The translations under genes and the position numbers were made by a program. Of a DNA stretch of 43,658 bases, positions 24,426 through 32,249 are shown one piece after another (positions within the stretch are counted from its first letter, which is position 1; the number at the start of each line of letters is the position of its first letter). The stretch is from Clostridia bacterium (GTDB lineage Bacteria > Bacillota > Clostridia > Oscillospirales > CAG-272): assembly GCA_017621415.1 (NCBI GenBank), contig JAGATD010000039.1, positions 1-43,658 on the forward strand, written 5' to 3'. The notes under the pieces were generated by a model. That model was not told where the DNA came from, did no database searches, and saw only the letters and a program-made list of their open reading frames with translations.

Positions 24426-24901
24426 CAAAGGCTTTTGAAAGGATAAAAAATGCGCCGCTTGCGGTTCGCATCCTGCTTTTGACGAGCGCTGTTACGATTC
24501 TGTCCTTTTTTATCCAATCGGCGCTTCCGCCGGCAATTTCTTCAGCCGAGAGCGATACTGTATCGGGATTTTTTGGTATGTTGATACCGAAAGATACTGT
24601 CGTTGGCGGATTTATACATTCAAATATACGCAAAATAGGGCACTTTTGCGAGTACGGACTTCTCGGAATACAGCTTGCGCTTCTTACGGCTTTGTCTTTG
24701 ACGGAGAGAAAAGAAAGGCTTGCGTTTATATCTCATATTTTTGCGCTTATCATTGCGCTTATTGATGAGACTGTTCAAATCTTCTCGGGCAGAGGACCGT
24801 CTGTTTCGGATGTGTGGCTTGATTTTCTCGGATTTACGGTGCTTTTTGCATTTACATACGGAATAATTTTTTTGAAGAGAAGATTTTCTAAAAACAACTA
24901 A
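24422..24901 (+). CDS. VanZ-family membrane protein
   Basis: This 159-residue protein has about four transmembrane helices and the VanZ signatures RKIGHFCEYGLLG and IDETVQIFSGRGPSVSDVWLDFLG. VanZ proteins are best known from teicoplanin resistance, but most chromosomal members are uncharacterised envelope proteins. Its ATG overlaps the stop of the Sel1-repeat gene by four bases, so the two are translationally coupled. There is no van cluster nearby, so a resistance role should not be assumed. Confidence 0.93.
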   Translation: MTKAFERIKNAPLAVRILLLTSAVTILSFFIQSALPPAISSAESDTVSGFFGMLIPKDTVVGGFIHSNIRKIGHFCEYGLLGIQLALLTALSLTERKERLAFISHIFALIIALIDETVQIFSGRGPSVSDVWLDFLGFTVLFAFTYGIIFLKRRFSKNN

Positions 24902-24913
24902 GGAAAAACATAA

Positions 24914-26230
24914 ATGGTTAAAATAACAAGCGTGGAGAGAGGCTCCCGTGCCTCGCGCCACGGTATATGCGAGGGTGATATCCTCATTTCAATTGATAAA
25001 AACGAAATACGTGATGTTCTGGATTACAGGTTTTATCTTGCAAGCTCAAAAATTGAGCTTCTTCTTTCAAGAGATGGCGAAGAGTACACGGTGGTGATAA
25101 AAAAAGGCGAGTATGACGATATAGGACTCGATTTTGAAACCCCGCTTATGGACAAAAAGCAAACCTGCAAAAACGGTTGCATTTTCTGCTTTATCGACCA
25201 GAACCCCGAGGGGCTTCGTGAGTCGCTTTACTTTAAGGACGACGACTCAAGGCTCTCGTTTATTCACGGTAATTATATAACGCTTACCAATATGACCGAC
25301 GAGGATATAAAGCGTATAATCAAAATGCGCTTTTCTCCGATAAATGTGTCAATTCATACAACCAACCCCGATCTAAGAGTTAAGATGATGAAAAACAAAC
25401 GCTCGGGCGAGGTGTTAAAATATCTTGATGATTTTAAGAATGCGGGCATATCTATTTGCGGTCAAATTGTTCTCTGCCGAGGAATAAATGACGGAAACGA
25501 GCTTTTACGCTCGCTGAATGATTTGGCGAAATACTATCCTCAAATGTCAAGCGTTGCAATAGTTCCTGCGGGACTTACCAAATTCAGGGACAAGCTTTAT
25601 CCGCTTACCGACTTTACTCCCGAGGAGGCAGGGGCGGTAATCGATATGATAGATGAAGTTGCAAATGAGCATAAGAGGGCTCACGGAACACGGCTTTTTT
25701 ATGCGGCTGACGAGTTTTATCTCAAAGCCAAAAGACCCATTCCGGGTACCGAATATTATGAGGATTATCCTCAGATAGAAAACGGGGTAGGAATGATTCG
25801 CTCATTCTCCGATGAGGCTGAAATGGGGACAGATGACCTTGTCGAATTTCTTGATGAATTTGGGGGAGAGCGTACCGTGACTGTTGCAACGGGAGTTGCG
25901 TCTTATCCTCTTATTTCCTCTCTTTGTGAAAAGCTGACTGCCATTTGTCCCTCGCTTCGGATAAATGTGAAAAAGATTATAAACAATTTCTTCGGTGAAT
26001 CCATAACCGTGTCGGGACTTCTGACAGGTAAGGATATTGCCGACCAGCTTTCGGGACTTGAGCTTGGAGATGAGCTTCTTATTCCCGAAAATTCCTTGCG
26101 TCACGGTGAAGAGCTGTTCCTTTGCGGAATGACGGTAAAGGAACTGTCCGACAAGCTCGGTGTTCCTGTGCGTGCCACAGGCTCTGACGGATATGAGTTT
26201 GTTGAGGCGGTTCTCGGACGCAGTATTTAA
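24914..26230 (+). CDS. DUF512 radical SAM protein with PDZ-like N-terminus
   Basis: This 438-residue protein has an N-terminal PDZ-like segment (residues 1-70, with VERGSRASRHGICEGDILISIDK), then a radical SAM-type cysteine cluster CKNGCIFC (Cys85, Cys89, Cys92), and a C-terminal DUF512 domain. It is the protein found immediately upstream of der in many Clostridia, which is exactly the arrangement here. The reaction is not established as far as I know. AAGGAAA precedes the ATG. Confidence 0.93.
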   Translation: MVKITSVERGSRASRHGICEGDILISIDKNEIRDVLDYRFYLASSKIELLLSRDGEEYTVVIKKGEYDDIGLDFETPLMDKKQTCKNGCIFCFIDQNPEGLRESLYFKDDDSRLSFIHGNYITLTNMTDEDIKRIIKMRFSPINVSIHTTNPDLRVKMMKNKRSGEVLKYLDDFKNAGISICGQIVLCRGINDGNELLRSLNDLAKYYPQMSSVAIVPAGLTKFRDKLYPLTDFTPEEAGAVIDMIDEVANEHKRAHGTRLFYAADEFYLKAKRPIPGTEYYEDYPQIENGVGMIRSFSDEAEMGTDDLVEFLDEFGGERTVTVATGVASYPLISSLCEKLTAICPSLRINVKKIINNFFGESITVSGLLTGKDIADQLSGLELGDELLIPENSLRHGEELFLCGMTVKELSDKLGVPVRATGSDGYEFVEAVLGRSI

Positions 26231-26254
26231 GATTATTGAAAGGACGGAAAATAT

Positions 26255-27592
26255 ATGTCTAAACCCATAGTTGCCATTGTGGGCAGACCCAATGTGGGAA
26301 AAAGCACACTTTTTAATAAATTGATAGGCGAGCGTCGCTCGATAGTTGAGGATACTCCGGGTGTAACACGTGACCGTATTTATGCCGAGGCCGAGTGGAA
26401 CAGCCGTAAGTTTATACTCATTGACACAGGCGGAATAGAGCCTAAGAGTGATGAAACCATACTTAAGCAGATGCGCACCCAGGCGGAAATAGCGATAGCT
26501 ACCGCTGATGTTATAGTTTTTATGTGCGATATTCACGCAGGACTTGTTGCCGATGACAGAGATATTGCCATAATGCTTAAAAAGTCCGGAAAGCCTATTG
26601 TTGTTGCGGTAAACAAGGTTGACAAAGTAGGCGATTTGCCATATGAATTTTATGAGTTCTACGAGCTTGGCTTTGACCGTGACCCAATAGCAATATCCTC
26701 TCTTCACGGCTCTGGCTCGGGCGACCTCCTCGATGCGATAGTTGAGGAGTGCAACTTTGACGATGCAGGCGCGGATGAAGAAAATGTAATAAATGTTGCG
26801 GTTATCGGAAAGCCCAATGCGGGCAAATCCTCTATTATAAACCGTATGTGCGGTGAGGAGAGAGTTATTGTTTCTGATATTGCCGGAACCACCCGCGATG
26901 CGGTTGATACCAGGGTAGAGAATGCCCACGGAATATATAACTTTATTGACACCGCGGGTATAAGACGTCACTCAAAGGTTGAGGACAGGATTGAAAAGTT
27001 TAGCGTTATAAGAGCCAATATGGCAATAGAGCGGGCTGATGTTTGTCTTCTTATGATAGATGCAAACGACGGTGTAACCGACCAGGACGAAAAAATAGCG
27101 GGTCTTGCTCATGAAGCGGGAAAGGCGTGCATTATTGTTATCAACAAGTGGGACTCCATAGAAAAGGAGAATAACACAGTAAATAATTATACCAAGGAGA
27201 TTCGTACCTCTCTTGCGTATATGCCATATGCTCCGATAGTATACGTCTCTGCTCTTACAGGCCAGAGAGTTGCTAACATATATGAGCTTATAAATAATGT
27301 GTATTCCGAGTCTCAGAGAAGAGTTACAACAGGAATGCTAAACGACCTTTTAAACGATGCAACCACACGTGTTCAGCCCCCCTCGGATAAGGGCAGACGT
27401 CTTAAGGTTTACTATATGACACAGGCATCTGTTGCGCCTCCCACATTTGTTATCTTCTGCAACTCGGAGGAGCTGTTCCACTATTCATATAAGAGATATA
27501 TCGAGAACTGTATAAGAGATGCTTTCGGCTTCTCGGGAACTCCAATAAAAATCATAATCAGACAGCGCGGTGACGATTCGACCCGCGCATAA
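26255..27592 (+). CDS. der: Ribosome biogenesis GTPase Der (EngA)
   Basis: This 445-residue protein has two tandem GTPase domains followed by a KH-like domain, as in all Der proteins, which assist maturation of the 50S subunit. The first P-loop is GRPNVGKS (residues 10-17) and the second is GKPNAGKS near 185. The switch and G3 motifs DTPGVTRD and DTGG occur in the first domain, DIAGTTRD and DTAG in the second. The C-terminal KH part begins near residue 350 (LKVYYMTQAS). An AAGGACGG site precedes the ATG. It sits 24 bases after the DUF512 gene and 15 bases before obgE, so all three are probably cotranscribed. Confidence 0.98.
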   Translation: MSKPIVAIVGRPNVGKSTLFNKLIGERRSIVEDTPGVTRDRIYAEAEWNSRKFILIDTGGIEPKSDETILKQMRTQAEIAIATADVIVFMCDIHAGLVADDRDIAIMLKKSGKPIVVAVNKVDKVGDLPYEFYEFYELGFDRDPIAISSLHGSGSGDLLDAIVEECNFDDAGADEENVINVAVIGKPNAGKSSIINRMCGEERVIVSDIAGTTRDAVDTRVENAHGIYNFIDTAGIRRHSKVEDRIEKFSVIRANMAIERADVCLLMIDANDGVTDQDEKIAGLAHEAGKACIIVINKWDSIEKENNTVNNYTKEIRTSLAYMPYAPIVYVSALTGQRVANIYELINNVYSESQRRVTTGMLNDLLNDATTRVQPPSDKGRRLKVYYMTQASVAPPTFVIFCNSEELFHYSYKRYIENCIRDAFGFSGTPIKIIIRQRGDDSTRA

Positions 27593-27607
27593 CGGAAAGT
27601 AAAAAAT

Positions 27608-28894
27608 ATGTTTATAGATAATATTAAAATTTATGTTAAAGCAGGCGACGGAGGTAACGGAGCTGTCTCCTTCCACCGTGAAAAATATGTAGCCGCAGGC
27701 GGTCCCGACGGAGGTGACGGCGGCAGAGGCGGAAATATAATCTTTAAGGTTGACACAGGCGCAAATACCCTGCTTGCGTTCCGTTATAAGCGTAAGTTTG
27801 TTGCCGAAAACGGCGGTAACGGTATGGGCGATAAGATGCATGGTAAAAGCGGTGCCGATGTTATAGTAAAGGTACCCGAGGGAACTCTTATCAAGGACCC
27901 CGCCTCTGGCAAGGTCATTTTTGATATGGCTAATGCTGACGAATACGTGCTTTGCAAGGGCGGCAGAGGCGGTTGGGGCAACCGTCATTTCGCAACTCCC
28001 ACAAGGCAGATTCCCAGGTTTGCGAAAAGCGGAACCAAGGGCGAGGAGAGGGAGGTGCTCTTAGAGCTTAAAATGCTTGCCGAGGTTGGACTTATAGGCT
28101 TCCCCAATGTTGGTAAATCCTCTATTCTTTCGAGAATTTCCGCAGCAAAGCCGAAGATTGCAAATTATCATTTCACAACCCTCTCACCTAACCTTGGTGT
28201 TGTCAGCATAGCTGAGGGCAGGGGCTTCCTTGCCGCAGATATACCCGGACTTATTGAGGGCGCATCCGAGGGACTTGGTCTGGGTCATGCGTTCCTGCGC
28301 CATGTTGACAGATGCAGACTTCTTTTGCATGTTGTTGATATAGCGGGAACAGACGGCAGAGACCCATCTGATGATGTTGATAAAATAAATACCGAGCTTC
28401 TTAAATATTCTCCCGACCTTGCCGAAAGACCGCAGATTATCGTGGCTAACAAAATAGACAGCGCCGATATGGACTCAGAGAGCGTCAAAGCCTTTATAGC
28501 ACATTGCGAAGAGCTTGGATACCCTATTATGTATGTGTCGGCAGTTACGGGCGAGGGCCTTCGCGAGCTTGTTAATGCAACCGTCGAGAAGCTTAAGGAG
28601 CTGCCTCCTCTTACTGTTTACGAGACCGAATATTCGAAAGAAGAAGAGGCTATTGAAAGCTCTGTGGGTGTTAAGGAAACGACTGTTACCGTTGATGAGG
28701 ACGGAAAGTATGTTGTTGAGGGGGAGTGGCTCTACAACTTTATGGGTCAGATAAACTTTGACGACTATGAGTCGCTTAACTTCTTCCAGCGTGTGCTTAT
28801 AAAGAACGGAGTTATAGACAAGCTCCGTAAAGCCGGAATAGAAGAGGGAGATACCGTAAGCATATACGATTTTGAGTTTGACTTCGTATATTAA
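27608..28894 (+). CDS. obgE: GTPase Obg
   Basis: This 428-residue protein has the glycine-rich Obg fold at residues 1-158 (KAGDGGNGAVSFHRE, GGPDGGDGGRGG), a central GTPase domain with GFPNVGKSS from residue 164 and NKID further on, and a C-terminal OCT domain (about 345-428) as in other Firmicutes Obg proteins. It acts in 50S assembly and growth control. In many Firmicutes obg lies next to rpmA; here it directly follows der. The SD is weak (GGAAAG), so it may depend partly on coupling to der. Confidence 0.97.
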   Translation: MFIDNIKIYVKAGDGGNGAVSFHREKYVAAGGPDGGDGGRGGNIIFKVDTGANTLLAFRYKRKFVAENGGNGMGDKMHGKSGADVIVKVPEGTLIKDPASGKVIFDMANADEYVLCKGGRGGWGNRHFATPTRQIPRFAKSGTKGEEREVLLELKMLAEVGLIGFPNVGKSSILSRISAAKPKIANYHFTTLSPNLGVVSIAEGRGFLAADIPGLIEGASEGLGLGHAFLRHVDRCRLLLHVVDIAGTDGRDPSDDVDKINTELLKYSPDLAERPQIIVANKIDSADMDSESVKAFIAHCEELGYPIMYVSAVTGEGLRELVNATVEKLKELPPLTVYETEYSKEEEAIESSVGVKETTVTVDEDGKYVVEGEWLYNFMGQINFDDYESLNFFQRVLIKNGVIDKLRKAGIEEGDTVSIYDFEFDFVY

Positions 28895-28903
28895 GGAGAA
28901 TCT

Positions 28904-29467
28904 ATGATAGTTGATTTGTTGAAGAAAAACCGCTCTTACAGAAGATTTGATACTACCCGTGACATTTCGCGCGAGCTTCTTTTGTCTTTTGTTGAGAGCG
29001 TAAGGTATACAGCCTCCGGCGCTAATCTTCAAAGGCTGAGATTTACCGTAATAAATGAGAAAAACGCCTGTGACGATATCTTTTCTTCGTTAAAATTCGC
29101 GGGCTACCTTAAGGAATGGAAAGGACCCTCGGAGACCGAGCGTCCTGTTGCGTATATTATTGTAAGCTCCGAAACCGAGCTTGATACTCTTCTGGCAATA
29201 GACCTTGGCATCTCTGCTGAGGCAATTCTTCTTACTGCCTCAGAGGCGGGTGTCGGAGGATGCATGTTCAGGTCCTATAATGCCGAAAAAATCAAGGCGC
29301 ATATACCCGCTGATGAGCAAAATCCCTGCCTTGTCATAGCTCTCGGATACCCTGCCGAAAAAGTATATATTACCGATGTGAAAAACGGTGATATAAAGTA
29401 TTACAGAGATGAGCAGGATAACCACCTGGTTCCAAAGCTTTCGCTTGAGGAGCTGGTTCTAAACTAA
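28904..29467 (+). CDS. Nitroreductase-family protein
   Basis: This 187-residue FMN-binding oxidoreductase has NRSYRRFDTTRDIS at the N-terminus, the arginine-rich flavin-phosphate contact seen in the family, then SGANLQRLRF and a C-terminal ALGYPAEK. It resembles the small nitroreductases common in Clostridia. AAGGAG precedes the ATG by about six bases, and it lies nine bases after obgE. Its 3' end overlaps the convergent gpr gene by four bases. The electron acceptor is unknown. Confidence 0.88.
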   Translation: MIVDLLKKNRSYRRFDTTRDISRELLLSFVESVRYTASGANLQRLRFTVINEKNACDDIFSSLKFAGYLKEWKGPSETERPVAYIIVSSETELDTLLAIDLGISAEAILLTASEAGVGGCMFRSYNAEKIKAHIPADEQNPCLVIALGYPAEKVYITDVKNGDIKYYRDEQDNHLVPKLSLEELVLN

Positions 29468-30345
29468 GAATAAAGCCCGAATGCGATTGATATTCCGCCG
29501 CTTATAATTTTTGCTGCTACTTCTACTATTTCTCCGATTTCTTTTTGACATACCAGCATGCCTGCGTTGTGGCTTGTCTTGCGTTTTTCTTCATTTTCGC
29601 CGCTTTTATCGGGGCAGAGTGCATCTGAATTGATAACAGTAGGAACTCCCACGGCTATAACAGGAGCGCCGACACTCTCCTCGCAGATGGCAGATTTGCG
29701 TTTTCCAACACCGCTGCCCGCAGCTATTCCGGTGGAGGAAATCTGTATTGTCGCACCGAGTCGTTCTTTGTCTTTCGCAACCAGCGAGTCAATTGCAATA
29801 ACGGCGTTTGGCTTAATTCTTTCGCAAAGGCCCTTTACGGTAACGATAGAGTCAAGACCTGTTGCCGCGGGCACACCAGGCGAGATAACCGCTATCTCCG
29901 AGCATTCAAGGGTATAGAAAAAGCTTTCGTCTATTGCTTTAATGTGCATTGTAGGCTTTACCAACGCGGCTGCTCTATATCCCACAGAGTCGTGAGTCAG
30001 TCTCGAATTTCCCAGTCCTACAACAAGAATTCGTCTTGCGGATATATTTTCTTTTGTAAAGATATACCGTAATTCCTTTGCTACTTCTTTTTCTGCATCA
30101 TGGATAAAATCATTATCCAAAAGATCCATCCTCTGTATATGCAGTGTATCGTAAGTACCGATAGGACGTCCGATGCTCTGCGCCCCCTCAGAAGAGGTTA
30201 TCTTGATTCGTTCCCATATGCCTCCGGCGGTTGCTTCTTTTTTGTATGATACGCCGGGAATATCGAGGTCAGCTCTGTATCTTTCGCAGGCAAGGTCGGT
30301 GTATACCGCGCATTCGCTGCCGGGTTCGTATTCGTTTTTGTACAT
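29464..30345 (-). CDS. gpr: Spore germination protease GPR
   Basis: This 293-residue protein degrades small acid-soluble spore proteins at germination and acts in the forespore core. Family regions are clear: VYTDLACERY at the N-terminus (the processing-site region, usually RTDLAVE), VVGLGNSRLTHDSVG, AVISPGVPAATGLDS, AVIAIDSLVAKDKERLG and ISSTGIAAGSGVG. The two Asp residues in THDSVG and AIDSL correspond, by motif, to those essential in Bacillus GPR. It is shorter than the Bacillus enzyme (about 370), as is common in Clostridia. The ATG at 30345 has GGAG upstream. A GAATA (30400-30396) and CAATAAT (30379-30373) weakly resemble a forespore-type promoter. Confidence 0.95.
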   Translation of the reverse strand: MYKNEYEPGSECAVYTDLACERYRADLDIPGVSYKKEATAGGIWERIKITSSEGAQSIGRPIGTYDTLHIQRMDLLDNDFIHDAEKEVAKELRYIFTKENISARRILVVGLGNSRLTHDSVGYRAAALVKPTMHIKAIDESFFYTLECSEIAVISPGVPAATGLDSIVTVKGLCERIKPNAVIAIDSLVAKDKERLGATIQISSTGIAAGSGVGKRKSAICEESVGAPVIAVGVPTVINSDALCPDKSGENEEKRKTSHNAGMLVCQKEIGEIVEVAAKIISGGISIAFGLYS

Positions 30346-30437
30346 TGCATTCTCCTTCGCTTTTTTGTAAAAATTATTGCAATCTTTTGCTTTTTTATTC
30401 AAAAGCGCAGGCAATACCAATATTAAGGAATAATATA

Positions 30438-30992
30438 ATGAAAAAATCCAAGGAATTTAAGCTTAATACTAAAACAGATTTGAAAATATTTGTGCTTTTT
30501 CTCTTAGACAATATACGATATCCTGTTGATAAAACAACGGTTATGTCTATTGTTGAAGAGAACACTAATGAAATAATTATAGATAATGAAGAAATACTTA
30601 TAGAGCTTGTTGACTCCGAGCATCTTCTTTATGATGAGGTCGACGGTGAAAAATACTATATGATTTCCGAAAAGGGAAGAGCGGTCGCAGCCGAGCTGTA
30701 TGACAGCCTTGATAAGGAGTTCAGAGAAAAAAGCCTGCGCTCTGCGGTAAAGCATATTTCTCTTTCAAAAAATGAGACATCTATCAAGTCTTCTGTTGAA
30801 GAAACCGGTTCAAAGAGATATACCGTAACTCTTGAGGCTAAGGACAGCCTCGGAGAGATCTTTAAGCTTTCGTTGACCGTGAATTCGCGCATTGAAGCTG
30901 AGCAGATAAAGAAAAACTTTGAATCCAAGCCTGACGGAGTGTACAGAGGAATTCTGTTTTCTGCAACAGGAAGAATAGAATATTTGACATAA
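30438..30992 (+). CDS. DUF4364-family protein
   Basis: This 184-residue protein looks like a winged-helix N-terminal part (residues about 10-85: ...LKIFVLFLLDNIRYPVDKTTVMSI..., ...YYMISEKGRAVAAEL) followed by a C-terminal alpha/beta region. That is the layout of the DUF4364 family of Clostridia, likely DNA-binding but uncharacterised. The ATG at 30438 with AAGGAA upstream is preferred to a much longer in-frame start near 30231, which would overlap the gpr gene. It is divergent from gpr and may share control with it, but nothing proves that. Confidence 0.78.
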   Translation: MKKSKEFKLNTKTDLKIFVLFLLDNIRYPVDKTTVMSIVEENTNEIIIDNEEILIELVDSEHLLYDEVDGEKYYMISEKGRAVAAELYDSLDKEFREKSLRSAVKHISLSKNETSIKSSVEETGSKRYTVTLEAKDSLGEIFKLSLTVNSRIEAEQIKKNFESKPDGVYRGILFSATGRIEYLT

Positions 30993-31090
30993 AAAAGCCT
31001 ATTTTGTTAAAATTGCACAAAGTGTCGCGTGCTTTTATGGTGATAATTGTCGTTTTGGTGAAGAAATTTAAAAATTTTTGTGACTAAATC

Positions 31091-31119
31091 TTGACAATTT
31101 GTAAATAAAAATATATAAT
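31091..31119 (+). promoter_or_regulatory. Consensus promoter of the sigma-factor gene
   Basis: TTGACA (31091-31096) and TATAAT (31114-31119) match the consensus exactly with a 17-base spacer, so this sigma factor is expressed by the housekeeping polymerase. Confidence 0.88.
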
Positions 31120-31141
31120 CAGTTTATGGAAGAATTTACTA

Positions 31142-31699
31142 ATGATTTTTAATGAAAACACTGAGCTAAAGGGCATAATTCTCGGCTGCAGAGAGCATGA
31201 TGACAGCGCTTTTGCCGAGCTTGTTCGCCGATATACTCCTCTTGTCAAGAGGATGATCTCCGATTTTGACGGTGAGTATGCTGAGGATGAGCTGTTTTCC
31301 GAGGCTTGTGTCGCTCTGCACAGAGCTGCTATGAGCTTTGACCTTGAGCAGGGAGAAGTTAGCTTTGGTCTTTATGCCAGAGTGTGCGTTTATCATCATT
31401 TTGTGGATTTAAAACGATGCAGAAACAAAATTTCTGTTATCGGCGATTACAACATCGACATCGCGGCTTTCGATGAGGGGCCTGATATGCGCTTGTTTGA
31501 GCGTGAGCATCTCGAGGGAGTTATCCGATATGCGAAGTCGGCTCTTTCGGACTATGAGTATTCGGTTCTCATTTACCACATGCACGGATACAAGACCGCC
31601 CAGATCGCAGAGCGCCTCGGTAAGACTTCTAAGTCTGTCGATAATGCGAAAGCTCGTGTATTTCGCCGTTTAAGAGAAGCATCAAAGGATATTCCGTAA
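31142..31699 (+). CDS. RNA polymerase sigma-70 family factor
   Basis: This 185-residue protein contains sigma region 2 (residues about 20-90, with FAELVRRYTPLVKRMI and the acidic EDELFSEACVALHRAAMSFD) and region 4.2 (residues about 130-180, ALSDYEYSVLIYHMHGYKTAQIAERLG, then KSVDNAKARVFRRLRE). Regions 1 and 3 are missing, so it is an alternative factor. By eye it resembles SigH-type factors more than a typical ECF member, but the class is uncertain. No anti-sigma gene is adjacent. GGAAG lies about nine bases before the ATG. Confidence 0.92.
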   Translation: MIFNENTELKGIILGCREHDDSAFAELVRRYTPLVKRMISDFDGEYAEDELFSEACVALHRAAMSFDLEQGEVSFGLYARVCVYHHFVDLKRCRNKISVIGDYNIDIAAFDEGPDMRLFEREHLEGVIRYAKSALSDYEYSVLIYHMHGYKTAQIAERLGKTSKSVDNAKARVFRRLREASKDIP

Positions 31700-31715
31700 T
31701 TTTATTTTGTCACTA

Positions 31716-31780
31716 TGCCCGTGATAGCTTAATGGAGAGCGTTGGCAACAAAGGCGTTGGTTAAAATCCGACTCGGGGCA
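31716..31780 (+). other. tRNA-like element with D and T arms but no anticodon arm
   Basis: A 65-base stretch just before the zinc-ribbon gene has a tRNA-style D arm (GCTT-AATGGA-GAGC, 31727-31740) and a T arm (GTTGG-TTAAAAT-CCGAC, 31756-31772). It ends in GGGGCA, which pairs partly with TGCCC at 31716-31720. Only 15 bases lie between the arms, with at most a small TTG-GCAA-CAA hairpin, so there is no anticodon. The T loop has A where tRNAs have C56. It could be a decayed tRNA, a tRNA mimic in the leader, or chance. Confidence 0.45.
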
Positions 31781-31813
31781 AATATAAAAACCTATATAGG
31801 GAGAAACAGAAAC

Positions 31814-32098
31814 ATGTACCAGGACGAGACATTGAAGTGCAGAGATTGTGGCAATGAGTTCGTGTTCACCGCAGGTGAGCAGGAGTTCTATGCATCAAGA
31901 GGCTTTGAGAACAAGCCCTCAAGATGCAAGGAGTGCCGTGCCGCTAAGAAGAATGCGCAGAAGGGTGCAAGAGAGATGTTCGATGCAGTCTGCGTAGAGT
32001 GCGGTAAGGATTGCCAGGTGCCCTTCAAGCCCACAGAAGGCAAGGCAGTTTACTGCAGCGAGTGCTTCGCGGCAAAAAGAGCAGCAGCAGAGGAATAA
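31814..32098 (+). CDS. Small double zinc-ribbon protein
   Basis: This 94-residue protein has two similar zinc-binding halves: CRDC with CKEC (residues about 10-40) and CVEC with CSEC (about 62-85). The FVFTAGEQEFYASRGFENKPSRCKECR block is the core of the probable zinc-ribbon family (zf-trcl type) common in Firmicutes; its function is unknown. The ATG at 31814 has GGGAG about ten bases upstream. In-frame TTG codons farther upstream would put coding sequence inside the tRNA-like element. It is followed by a strong terminator. Confidence 0.88.
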   Translation: MYQDETLKCRDCGNEFVFTAGEQEFYASRGFENKPSRCKECRAAKKNAQKGAREMFDAVCVECGKDCQVPFKPTEGKAVYCSECFAAKRAAAEE

Positions 32099-32150
32099 TC
32101 TCTCGCTATGCTGACTTGGCCTTTAAGGGGTAAAGTCGGCCTTGAATCAT

Positions 32151-32184
32151 AAAAAAGGATTTGGCAAAAACCAAATCCTTTTTT
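32151..32184 (+). terminator. Strong intrinsic terminator
   Basis: AAGGATTTGG and CCAAATCCTT form a stem with a loop of six bases, flanked by an A-run and T-run, so it can work in both directions for the convergent MATE gene too. Confidence 0.92.
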
Positions 32185-32249
32185 ATTTTATCGTATTTCG
32201 CTGACACAAAGGCAAACTGTGTTGTGGCAACTAAGTCGATAGGTGCTTT

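Noticed and set aside
24422..24901. Glycopeptide resistance locus from the VanZ gene
   Set aside because: No vanHAX, vanRS or vanY genes are nearby; VanZ-like proteins are common in ordinary chromosomes.
25802..26971. Large minus-strand open frame of 389 codons opposite DUF512 and der
   Set aside because: It covers two well-supported genes on the other strand and has no recognisable domain or ribosome binding site.
31716..31780. Ordinary tRNA gene
   Set aside because: There is no anticodon stem-loop, the acceptor pairing is incomplete, and the T-loop C56 is replaced.
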